A stretch of 64,000 nt of DNA from JAEMQF01 sp963775015 (GTDB lineage: Bacteria > Pseudomonadota > Gammaproteobacteria > Burkholderiales > Burkholderiaceae_C): contig CAVZHI010000006.1 of assembly GCA_963775015.1 (NCBI GenBank), positions 186,001-250,000 on the forward strand. The letters run 5' to 3'. Under the pieces are notes generated by a model, which was not told the origin of the DNA, did not search any database, and saw only the letters and a program-made list of their open reading frames with translations. Position 1 is the first letter of the stretch. Each line of letters begins with the position of its first letter. Shown here piece after piece: positions 55,420-62,998 of the stretch. The translations under genes were made by a program, and so were the position numbers.

Positions 55420-55773
55420 ATGAAGGCGCGCGACAACACCTGCGCGAGCGTGTGGGACGCTCCCGCAGGCACGCGCGAGCAGGCGGCGAACCTGCGCGCA
55501 CGTGCGCAACTGATGCGCCCGATTGCCGAGCTGATCCGGGCCGAAGGGAGGAAGCAGGCCGGGGCGGCCGAGCGCTGCGGTGTCACCCAACCGCGCACCA
55601 ATGATCTGCTGCGTGGGCGCGTGTCGCGCTTCTCGCTCGATGCGCACGTGCACATCGCGACGGCACTCGGCTGGCGCATGAGCTTGGCGCTCGAGGCGGA
55701 CCGAACACGGCCGGTGTGGCGATTGAATGTCAGCGCGCCAGAATTTCTCGCGACCCGCCGTCGACGTGAATAG
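55420..55773 (+). CDS. XRE-family antitoxin-like regulator (HigA type), toxin partner lost
   Basis: A 117-residue protein with the HigA-like opening MKARDNTCASVWDAPAGTRE and HTH AAERCGVTQPRTNDLLRGRV followed by SRFSLDAHVHIATALG. It normally follows a RelE/HigB toxin gene. Just upstream, VALARAAVNGR and a TGA overlapping the ATG look like the last residues of such a toxin, which is otherwise missing. Probably an orphan regulator. Confidence 0.72.
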   Translation: MKARDNTCASVWDAPAGTREQAANLRARAQLMRPIAELIRAEGRKQAGAAERCGVTQPRTNDLLRGRVSRFSLDAHVHIATALGWRMSLALEADRTRPVWRLNVSAPEFLATRRRRE

Positions 55774-56195
55774 GCAACAGCAGCGAAAACGGTGCGGTCG
55801 TTGTCGGCGATTGGTCAGGAGGGAACGCCAAAGTCAGGCAGCCCAAAGTCCAACCGAGGCAATGTCGGCACGGCCAGCGGCGCGCTATTCATAACTGCAA
55901 ACTGCGCGTAATACCGCAATGCCGACGGCCGATCGGGCGCAGTCAAGGTCCGCAGTGAGCCTTTCTCCGACGCTCGACTCGTTGGAACCAGCGTCACATT
56001 CGTCGCCGGTCCCGACCTTCGAGCGCCGCGCGCCCATATCGCACTCAGAGTCGCAAAGAAGTGACTGTGATTGTCCACATTGCTCCGCGGCGCAATCGCC
56101 GCAGCGCGCGCTGGACATCGCTGTGCCGTCGCCAGCGTGCGCCCGCTGCTGCGCACAGCGAACTGCCGCGCTGGTCTACGCTTTCTGGCGAACGT
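55774..56195. other. Gap with no supported gene
   Basis: About 420 bases between the XRE gene and the convergent GFA gene. A minus-strand frame (55815-56156) contains PDRPSALRYYAQFAVMNSAP, which has a balanced composition and could be a fragment of a conserved hypothetical protein. It has no convincing start or family, so I do not call it. Confidence 0.35.
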
Positions 56196-56696
56196 TCACT
56201 CGCCCGTGTGCTGCGCCTTCGCGAGCAACGCCGCACGCCGATCCAGGCTCTCCCGCGGCCACATTTCCGAAGCCTTGTAGTACTCGGCCACCGCGGGCGT
56301 GCCGGCAGGCAGTACCACCCACGGCTGCTTGCTCGAGGTGAAGATGTGAATGTCGGGCGGCAAGCGGTCGGGTTCGTCGAGCGTTCCGACGCGAACGAAA
56401 CGAACCGCGTCGCCGGCGCCTGCGTAGTTGCTCCAGACTGCCACTTGGCAGCGCGGGCAGCGTGCGATCTTCTGGCCCTTGCCGCTGTGGGACGGCGTAT
56501 CGATGAGTGCGACCTCGCCCTGCAGCAACTCCACCCGCTCGCTCTCGATCATGGCGTTGAGGGCGAACGCCGCGCCGGTCTCGCGCTGGCACCAGCGGCA
56601 GTGGCAACAGTGAACGAAGAGCGGCGTCGACCGCATGCGGTAGCGTACGTGGCGGCAGGTGCAGCCGCCGTCGTAGGGGGTTGTTTCGTGGCACAT
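56196..56696 (-). CDS. GFA/CENP-V-family zinc protein
   Basis: A 166-residue glutathione-dependent formaldehyde-activating-like protein. Zinc cysteines: GGCTCRHVRYRM, CCHCRWCQRETGAAF and ARCPRCQVAVWSNY. C-terminal DIHIFTSSKQPWVVLPAGTP is usual for the family. Most members have no known substrate; glutathione adducts are suspected. Starts MCHETTPYDG at 56696 and is divergent from the CDGSH gene 87 bases away. Confidence 0.85.
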   Translation of the reverse strand: MCHETTPYDGGCTCRHVRYRMRSTPLFVHCCHCRWCQRETGAAFALNAMIESERVELLQGEVALIDTPSHSGKGQKIARCPRCQVAVWSNYAGAGDAVRFVRVGTLDEPDRLPPDIHIFTSSKQPWVVLPAGTPAVAEYYKASEMWPRESLDRRAALLAKAQHTGE

Positions 56697-56783
56697 GCTT
56701 GCCTCGCGCTCGCTGCAGGTCTGCACCGCACGCCACCCTCGTGGCGTGTCGGGCGTGTCGGGGTAGGGCGGCGGCGGCGTACA

Positions 56784-57315
56784 TTGTGGGTGCTGGCGCT
56801 GTGCCGCTGCGGTGGCTCGAACAACAAACCGTTTTGCGACGGCACGCACCGCGGCAACGGGTTTTCCAGCGCCAAGGCGGCGGATCGGGCGCTCGATCAG
56901 GTGCACAGCTACCGTGGCCGGCACATCACGCTGCACGACAACCGGAGCAGTCTGCGCGCACGCCGGTCGCTGCACCGACGGGTTGCCGCAAACCTTCCGC
57001 TACGCGCAGGAGCCGTTCATCGACGCCGACGCCGACGGCGTTGCCGAGATCACGGCGCTCGTCGGCCAATGCCCGTCGGGCGCGCTGAGCTATACGCTGC
57101 ACGGGGCACCCGCCGCAGCGTCGCAGCCGCGGCCGGCCGCAGTCGTCGTCACGCCAGGCCCGTACGCGGTGACCGGCGGCATCGCCATCGACCAGCCGCG
57201 CAGCAGCGGCGCGTCGCCGGAGCACTACACGCTGTGCCGGTGCGGTGCGTCGAAGAACAAACCGTTCTGCGACGGTTCGCATTGGAGCGCCGGATTCAAG
57301 GACGAGAAGAACTGA
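56784..57315 (+). CDS. CDGSH iron-sulfur protein with two CDGSH sites and a Fer4-like site, one frame break
   Basis: First CDGSH: LCRCGGSNNKPFCDGTH. Middle Fer4_19-type domain: VCAHAGRCTDGLPQTFRYAQ to GQCPSGALSY. Second CDGSH: LCRCGASKNKPFCDGSH. A one-base loss near 56945 separates HSYRGRHITLHDN from GAVCAHAG. Relatives have about 40 residues before the first CDGSH, and these are absent here; the only usable starts are TTG 56784 or GTG 56790, so the N-terminus may be truncated. Likely binds three iron-sulfur clusters and has an electron-transfer or cluster-storage role. Confidence 0.75.
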
Positions 57316-57317
57316 CC

Positions 57318-58655
57318 TCAGGCCAGGTGGAACAACTCGATGGGCTGCTCGCGGCCTTTGACTTTGACTGGGCCAAGCGAAGCAGCTGCCGCGGCGTCCT
57401 CCCCGGCGGCCGCGAGCACTTCACCGGACGCCAGGATTTGCGATCCATAGGTCTTGTTCAACTGCTCGATGCGCGACGCGAGGATCACGACGTTGCCGGT
57501 GATCGAATACTGCTTGCGCAATGCGGAGCCGATGTTGCCGGAGACCACCTCGCCGGCGTGCAGGCCGATGCCGATCGTGATCGGCGGAATCCGGCCGGAT
57601 TCCCCCAGCCGCCGGATACCGGCAAGCAGCCCGCGTGCCGCGGCAAGCGCATTGGCGCAGTCGCGGTCGCTTGCAAGCGGCGCGCCGAACGTGGCCATGA
57701 AGCCGTCGCCGAGAAACTGGTTGATGATGCCGTGATTGCGGTTCACGACGTCGACCGCTTCGGCGAAGACGAGGTTCTGCAATCCGACGATTTCCGCTGG
57801 CGACTTCATCTCCACCAGCGGTGTGAAATTGCGGATGTCCATGAACATGACGCACACGAACGAGCTCGTGCTCGCGATCTCCGGGCCGGCCTTGAGCAGC
57901 GCCTGCGCGATGGCGGGAGAAACCTGCTGGCCGAAGGCGCTGAGCACCCGCTGGCGTTCCAGCAGCGTCCGGTAGGCGTTGCCGACCCGACGCTTCAGCT
58001 GGTCCGCGACGAAGCCCGCGGCGAGCCCGGCGAGCAGCAGCACGGCCCCCTTGGCCACGTAGAACAGATGCGCCTCGAACGGCGTGCCCGCCGCGGCGCG
58101 CGCGCCACCCTCCTCTGTGCCGCTGACCGCGCCGATGTAGGCGAACGACAAGGCCACGTACTGCGCCGCCGCCACCAGCCCCGTAAATACGCACAGTCTG
58201 AAGTCCAGCCGCAGCGTGGTGAGCACGATGAAGACAGCGTAGAGAAGTCCCAGCGGGCTCTGCAGCACGTAGAGCGGATTGATTTCGCGCGACACGAGCA
58301 GGATCAGGATGCTGGGCACGCTCGTTTCGATGAACGCGTTCAGGTACCGCAGCGCCGCTGGTGCGCTCCTTCCCCTGCGCAGCCAGTGGCCGAACAGGGT
58401 CCGTATGGCAAGCTCGTAGCAGAGCAGCAGGGCGATGACCGCGATGATGTAGATGAATACGCCAGGCGTGAGGAAACGAAGCAGATCGCTCTTGCGGAAC
58501 AGCGCGTAACCCACGCTGTAAAACACGATCAGCACGCCCAGCAGGCCGGCAAGGATCGCCATGCGCATGCGCTCGCTGTGGATGATCTCCCGGGCGAGAT
58601 GGTCCTCGAAGGATGCCGTCGGGTCGGCAACGGGATCGTGCGATGAGTTTGGCAT
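57318..58655 (-). CDS. Membrane class III nucleotide cyclase with altered active site
   Basis: A 445-residue protein. Six hydrophobic helices (about 30-215) include ILAGLLGVLIVFYSVGYALF and GAVLLLAGLAAGFVADQLKR. A linker leads to the cyclase domain (about 255-430). Metal Asp residues are kept in VCVMFMDIRNFT and FLGDGFMATFG. The base-selecting Lys is Gln (INQFLGDG). In the segment usually GDTVNLASR it reads GNVVILASR, so the base-selecting Asp is Asn and the transition-state Asn is Ile, while the Arg is kept. A subgroup with this pattern exists, so product identity or activity is uncertain. Confidence 0.82.
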   Translation of the reverse strand: MPNSSHDPVADPTASFEDHLAREIIHSERMRMAILAGLLGVLIVFYSVGYALFRKSDLLRFLTPGVFIYIIAVIALLLCYELAIRTLFGHWLRRGRSAPAALRYLNAFIETSVPSILILLVSREINPLYVLQSPLGLLYAVFIVLTTLRLDFRLCVFTGLVAAAQYVALSFAYIGAVSGTEEGGARAAAGTPFEAHLFYVAKGAVLLLAGLAAGFVADQLKRRVGNAYRTLLERQRVLSAFGQQVSPAIAQALLKAGPEIASTSSFVCVMFMDIRNFTPLVEMKSPAEIVGLQNLVFAEAVDVVNRNHGIINQFLGDGFMATFGAPLASDRDCANALAAARGLLAGIRRLGESGRIPPITIGIGLHAGEVVSGNIGSALRKQYSITGNVVILASRIEQLNKTYGSQILASGEVLAAAGEDAAAAASLGPVKVKGREQPIELFHLA

Positions 58656-58679
58656 CCGGGGCGTTCAGGGGCGCCGGGG

Positions 58680-59288
58680 TCAGGTCTTGCGTTTGAACCC
58701 CTTCTCCTCCTCCGGGGTGACAAACCCGATCGGCCGCTTGGGCGGCTCGGGCGGCGTCATGAGTTCGCGCAATGCATCGAACACCTGCTTGAACTGGGTG
58801 CGGGTGTTGCGACCCAAGTTCTCGTGACTCATCGCCAATGCCTCGGTCTTCTGCTCGAGTTCAATCAGACGCTGGGCCAGATCGCCATGTGTCGCCGCCA
58901 ACTCGCGCATGCGCACAAACGCCCGCACCACGTACACCGATACCTCGATCGCACGCGCGCTGCTGAGCAAATTGGCCGCCATGATCGCGCCGTGCTCGGT
59001 GAAGGCGTAGGGCAGGTACTTGCGATGCTGGCCGCGCCCGCCGGCGTCTAAGGTCGCGAATTGCGACCTTAAAGCCGCCCACTCCTCGGCGGTGAGCTGC
59101 AACATGAAGTCCGCCGGAAACTTCGCCAGATTGCGCTTGACCGCCTCGTTGAATCGCTTGGTCTGGACCTCGTAGAGCGCAGCCAGGTCGGTGTCCAGAA
59201 TTACGCGAACGCCGCGCACGGCGGCGATGCGCAGCGTGATCGCGTCCGGCGCGAGCACTTGCGTGCGCGGCGGCGGCGCACTGCTCAT
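58680..59288 (-). CDS. ORF6N (KilA-N-type) domain protein
   Basis: A protein of 202 residues. The N-terminal ORF6N domain reads RIAAVRGVRVILDTDLAALY, EVQTKRFNEAVKRNLAKFPA and YLPYAFTEHGAIMAANLLSS, all typical. A coiled-coil segment (RLIELEQKTEALAMSHENLG) and a Pro-rich tail follow. ORF6N proteins are phage- or mobile-element-derived DNA-binding proteins, often single genes in bacterial chromosomes. No phage genes lie nearby. Starts MSSAPPPRTQ at 59288. Confidence 0.88.
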   Translation of the reverse strand: MSSAPPPRTQVLAPDAITLRIAAVRGVRVILDTDLAALYEVQTKRFNEAVKRNLAKFPADFMLQLTAEEWAALRSQFATLDAGGRGQHRKYLPYAFTEHGAIMAANLLSSARAIEVSVYVVRAFVRMRELAATHGDLAQRLIELEQKTEALAMSHENLGRNTRTQFKQVFDALRELMTPPEPPKRPIGFVTPEEEKGFKRKT

Positions 59289-59352
59289 GGCCGCGCCGCT
59301 TTGCGGGTTCGATGGCTCCCCATACCTCACACGATATCAGCCTGCCAGTGCG

Positions 59353-59940
59353 CTACGTCGATGGACAGCTTCGACGGCCCGAACCGCATGACGCGCGTGG
59401 ACGACCCCCGTCCCTACCGCGACCGCTACTTCCAGAGTTCCACCGGTTTCCCCACGGCACGCAGCCGCCCTTGGCGCGCGCGATCGCCGCGTCAATTTCG
59501 CCCGCCGATGCGACCTCGATGCGATCGAGTCGCAGGCGCAACTTTCCGGCGCGTGCCGACATGGCATCGAAGAAGAAGTCGTTGCTCGGGTTGGCGCTGT
59601 TCATCAGCACGCCGATGCGTTTGAGGTGCGGCACGGCCGCCGCCAGCAGTTCGACCTGTTTGGCGAGTATTTCTTCGCCGGCCGCCGAGGTGCCTGTCAG
59701 ATTGCCACCGGGTCGGGCCAGGCTCGCGACGAAGCCCGAACCGAGCGGGTCGCCTGCGTTGACCATGACAACGGGCAGGCCGGGCGCTGCGTCACGCGCC
59801 GCACGAATCGTGATAGTGCCGGAGGTAACGATCAGCGCCACGCGCAGAGTATTGAGTTCGGCGGCGAGCTCGCGCTGGCGCTGCGGACTCACACCCGCGT
59901 GGCGGACTTCGATGATCAGGTTCCTGCCATCGACGAGCAT
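59353..59940 (-). pseudogene. ABC_sub_bind (PF04392) receptor, internal fragment
   Basis: The fragment begins in mid-domain (DGRNLIIEVRHAGVSPQRQR) with no signal peptide. It continues through GFVASLARPGGNLTGTSAAG and PHLKRIGVLMNSANPSNDFF, then loses similarity after IDAAIARAKGG. Both ends of the domain are missing. It directly follows the intact paralogue at 59948. Probably a relic of a tandem duplication. Confidence 0.65.
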
Positions 59941-59947
59941 CGGTCGA

Positions 59948-60925
59948 TCACCGAATCACCTCATCCGCGCGCAGCAGCACGCTGGGCGGAATCGTGAGCC
60001 CGAGCGTCTTGGCGGTTTTCAGGTTGATCACGAATTCGAACTTCACCGGCTGCTGCACCGGCAGATCGGCCGGCTTCGCGCCGCGCAGCACCTGGTCGAC
60101 GAAGCCCGCAGCGCGGCGGTACTGGTCCTTCAAATCGACTGCGTACGACATCAGGCCGCCTGCCTGCGCAAACACGGTGTGCGGGTAAGTCGCGGGCTTG
60201 CTCTGCTTTGCGACGAGTTCGACGATGGCCCGCCGTTGCGCGAAGTGCATCGCCCCGTCGGGGACGAACCAGGCGTCTGCCCGCTTGCCCGCAGCGAACG
60301 CAGCGACGAGATCCTCCGCGCGCTGCGCCTTCGCGGGCAACAACTCGATTCCGAGCACGGCGGCGGCGTGGTGCAACTCCGGGTTCGAATCGGTTGCGCC
60401 GGTCAGGTAAGCCACGCGCGCGATCGACGGAGCTGTTCCTTGCAGCAACTGCAGCCGCTTGCCGACCAGTTCGGGGCTCTGGCTCGTCAGCCCTGTAAGG
60501 TTGCCCGCAGGCCGCGCCAGGCTCGCCACCAATCCCGTGGCTACGGGGTCGGGCACCGCAGCGAAGACGATCGGAATCGTCACAGTCGCCTGCTTCGCGG
60601 CGAGCGCGCCGGCGCCGGTGGCAAAGATCACGTCGACGTTGTGCGCTATCAGCTCGCGCGCGAGCCCCGGCAATCGATCCACCGCACCTTCGCCGTAGCG
60701 GCGCTCAAATACGACGTCGCGGCCCTCGGTCCAGCCCAGGCGCTGCAACTCGAAGTTGAAGGCGTCGACAATCGCGGCTGCCTCGGGCGTCACCGGCGGC
60801 ACGTTGCCCAGCCAGCCGATCCGCCTCATCTTGCCGGGCTGCTGCGCAAGCGCGCCGCGCTGCGACTGGTTTGCCACGAGTGCGCACGCCAAGCCGGCAA
60901 TCGCGACGCTACGCCGCGTGGTCAT
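59948..60925 (-). CDS. ABC_sub_bind (PF04392) periplasmic receptor
   Basis: A complete receptor of 325 residues with a signal peptide (RRSVAIAGLACALVANQSQR). Family marks: MRRIGWLGNVPPVTPE, LGWTEGRDVVFERRYGEG, NVDVIFATGAGALAAKQATV, GLVASLARPAGNLTGLTSQ and the end VINLKTAKTLGLTIPPSVLL. Such receptors often sit alone in Burkholderiales with unknown ligands. The start overlaps the stop of a remnant paralogue (ATGA). Confidence 0.88.
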   Translation of the reverse strand: MTTRRSVAIAGLACALVANQSQRGALAQQPGKMRRIGWLGNVPPVTPEAAAIVDAFNFELQRLGWTEGRDVVFERRYGEGAVDRLPGLARELIAHNVDVIFATGAGALAAKQATVTIPIVFAAVPDPVATGLVASLARPAGNLTGLTSQSPELVGKRLQLLQGTAPSIARVAYLTGATDSNPELHHAAAVLGIELLPAKAQRAEDLVAAFAAGKRADAWFVPDGAMHFAQRRAIVELVAKQSKPATYPHTVFAQAGGLMSYAVDLKDQYRRAAGFVDQVLRGAKPADLPVQQPVKFEFVINLKTAKTLGLTIPPSVLLRADEVIR

Positions 60926-61128
60926 TCGATCACCTCGTCGGCGAACAGCCGCAGCGAGTTCGGGATCGTCAGGCCGAGGGCCTTCGCCGTCTTCAGGTTA
61001 ATGACCCGGGTGTTGGTGGACAACAGTGCGATGCGCGGCATCGTCGGCGCGTGTTGCGCGAGCGCGGCGAAGGGCGCGCCCCACACTGCCAGCGAAGCCC
61101 CAGCGATGAAGTGCCTGCGAACTGTCAT
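60922..61128 (-). pseudogene. ABC_sub_bind receptor reduced to its two ends
   Basis: An open 68-codon frame that joins a normal N-terminus (signal FIAGASLAVWGAPFAALAQ, then MPRIALLSTN) directly to the normal C-terminal strand (RVINLKTAKALGLTIPNSLR and LFADEVIE). About 250 residues between them are gone. The frame is kept and the stop overlaps the next gene's start (ATGA), so it may now act only as a leader peptide. Confidence 0.7.
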
Positions 61129-61179
61129 TCGATCACCGCCCTGGCGCAGCTCGCGCTGATGGATTCGCCCGACGCTGGC

Positions 61180-62010
61180 CTATCCCCGCCACGCAACCAC
61201 CTCGAGATACTCCGCGTCGTAACGCGTGCTGCCGTCGGTGGCCCGATTGTGTTGGTTCCACAATTGCTCGAGTTCATCGCGCAGCGCTGCCTGACCCGCC
61301 ACGTCGAGGGCCGCAAAGGCGCGGTTCGTCGGGCCGTAGTAGGCGCGGAAAAACTCCACTACGTCAGCCGGCGCGAATGTGTAGGCAAAGGGGTACATGC
61401 GTTTGCTGACCTGCAACTGGGTGATGCCTCCACCCAGGCCTTCACGCAGCCGTTCGCGCACCACCGCCTCCACGCCCCACAGCAAGGGCGAGGGCATTTG
61501 CGGTGGCGGCGCCACATGTTTGGCGATGATCTTGAAAATCTGACCCACGAAGCCCTCGGGCGTCCAGTTCGCCATGACGATGCGCCCGCCCGGCCGGCAG
61601 ACACGAACCAGCTCCGCGGCAACTTGTTCGGGTCGCGGCGCAAACATCGCGCCGATGAGACTCACGACCAGGTCGAACGAGGCCGCTGCGTAGGGCAGAC
61701 TTTCGGCGTCACCTTCATCGAAACGCACCTCCAACCCTTCGACCCGCGCACGCGCACGCGCCTGCTCCACAAGATTCGCGGCAATATCGACGCCCGTCAC
61801 GTGAACTCCAGAGCGCGCGGCCGGAATCGCGATCTGGCCCGCCCCGCAACCCACGTCGAGCATGCGCGTACCCGGCGCGACGCCGAGGCGCTGCAGAAAC
61901 TCCAGCGCGCCAGGCTCCATCGGCTTGGCAAATTCTCCGTAGTCACCGGCCATCCAGGTGGCCTTGAGTCGGGTCTTCAGGGCTTGCATCTCAGGCGTCA
62001 TGGCGTTCAC
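61180..62010 (-). CDS. Class I SAM-dependent methyltransferase
   Basis: A 276-residue methyltransferase. SAM motif I is MLDVGCGAGQIAIPAA, the acidic residue ending strand 2 is in VTGVDIAANLVEQAR, motif II is SFDLVVSLIGAMFAPRPEQV, and motif III is RVCRPGGRIVMANWTPEGFV. It resembles the UbiE/Methyltransf_11 group that acts on small molecules. The substrate is unknown. It lies upstream of the ABC_sub_bind array and 57 bases after the next methyltransferase on the same strand. Confidence 0.88.
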   Translation of the reverse strand: MNAMTPEMQALKTRLKATWMAGDYGEFAKPMEPGALEFLQRLGVAPGTRMLDVGCGAGQIAIPAARSGVHVTGVDIAANLVEQARARARVEGLEVRFDEGDAESLPYAAASFDLVVSLIGAMFAPRPEQVAAELVRVCRPGGRIVMANWTPEGFVGQIFKIIAKHVAPPPQMPSPLLWGVEAVVRERLREGLGGGITQLQVSKRMYPFAYTFAPADVVEFFRAYYGPTNRAFAALDVAGQAALRDELEQLWNQHNRATDGSTRYDAEYLEVVAWRG

Positions 62011-62067
62011 GTTGCCCTCCTCAGCGTGGCTGTTTCAATCCTGCGGATATCGATGTTTCGGCGCGCC

Positions 62068-62907
62068 CTAGGCCTTGCGCGCCGCAATCCGAACTCCGCC
62101 GAGCTTTTCGGCGGTGAACAGGCCGACAAAATGGCTGTACGCAGCGTCGTATTCGAGAAAACGAGCCTCGCCGAACTTGGCCACCGTCGTGTCGCGCAGC
62201 GACCGGTACATGGCGAGCCGGTCGACGAGGATCGCGACCCAAGCCTGCGACAGGTCGATACATTGGACAAGCTCGCAGGAACAGTCATTGAGCAGGCGCC
62301 GATATTCGTCAATCGACGGCGGCGAGGTGATGAACATCCCGTCGCTCAGGCGGCGCTCGTCTTGCGCATCCAGTCGGGTGAGGGTCACGATATCGGTGAA
62401 GGCAATCATGCCACCTGCTTTGACCACGCGCGCACACTCGCCGAGCAGGGTGCGCTTGTCCGGGATGTGGCACCACGCTTCCTGGCTCAGCGCCGCATCG
62501 AACCCGCCATCGCCAAACGGCATCGCCGTGGCATCGCCCTGCCTGAAATCGACGCGATGCTGCAACCCAACTCGCTGCGTCAGGCGAATCGCGCTCTCAA
62601 CCCGGCTGCGGGTGAGGTCGATCCCGGTGACGCGGCAGCCGTATCGCTGCGCGAGCCAGCGTGCCGGCCCGCCCATGCCGCTGCATACGTCGAGCACGTG
62701 ATGCCCGGCGTGCAGCCCGGCAGCGCCGGCCAACGCATCGACGGCACCGGTTCCGCCGTAATGGTCCTGGTCGAAATCCTTCAGATCGTCCTGCGTCAGC
62801 GCGTCCAGGCTCAATCCGCGCGCCGTGAGCTTGGCGAGGATTTCCTCCTCGTTGATCGGATGCGTGTCGTAGAAGCGGGCAACGTCGCCGACGTGTGAAT
62901 TGCTCAT
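62068..62907 (-). CDS. SAM-dependent methyltransferase (sarcosine/dimethylglycine-type fold)
   Basis: A 279-residue enzyme starting MSNSHVGDVARFYDTHPINE. QDDLKDFDQDHYGGTGAVDA precedes motif I (HVLDVCSGMGGPARWLAQRY), then GCRVTGIDLTRSRVESAIRL and the catalytic-domain stretch FDAALSQEAWCHIPDKRTLL. It is most like methyltransferases of the glycine betaine/MPBQ type. The substrate is not certain. With the neighbouring methyltransferase it may form a two-gene unit. Confidence 0.85.
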   Translation of the reverse strand: MSNSHVGDVARFYDTHPINEEEILAKLTARGLSLDALTQDDLKDFDQDHYGGTGAVDALAGAAGLHAGHHVLDVCSGMGGPARWLAQRYGCRVTGIDLTRSRVESAIRLTQRVGLQHRVDFRQGDATAMPFGDGGFDAALSQEAWCHIPDKRTLLGECARVVKAGGMIAFTDIVTLTRLDAQDERRLSDGMFITSPPSIDEYRRLLNDCSCELVQCIDLSQAWVAILVDRLAMYRSLRDTTVAKFGEARFLEYDAAYSHFVGLFTAEKLGGVRIAARKA

Positions 62908-62998
62908 GGCAGTTCTCCGTGAGTTGCGCTGGCGCGTATGGCTCTTCGGATGAGAAGCAGGGTCGTTGAACTGAGTTCGCAGACTACCATGCGCACCC

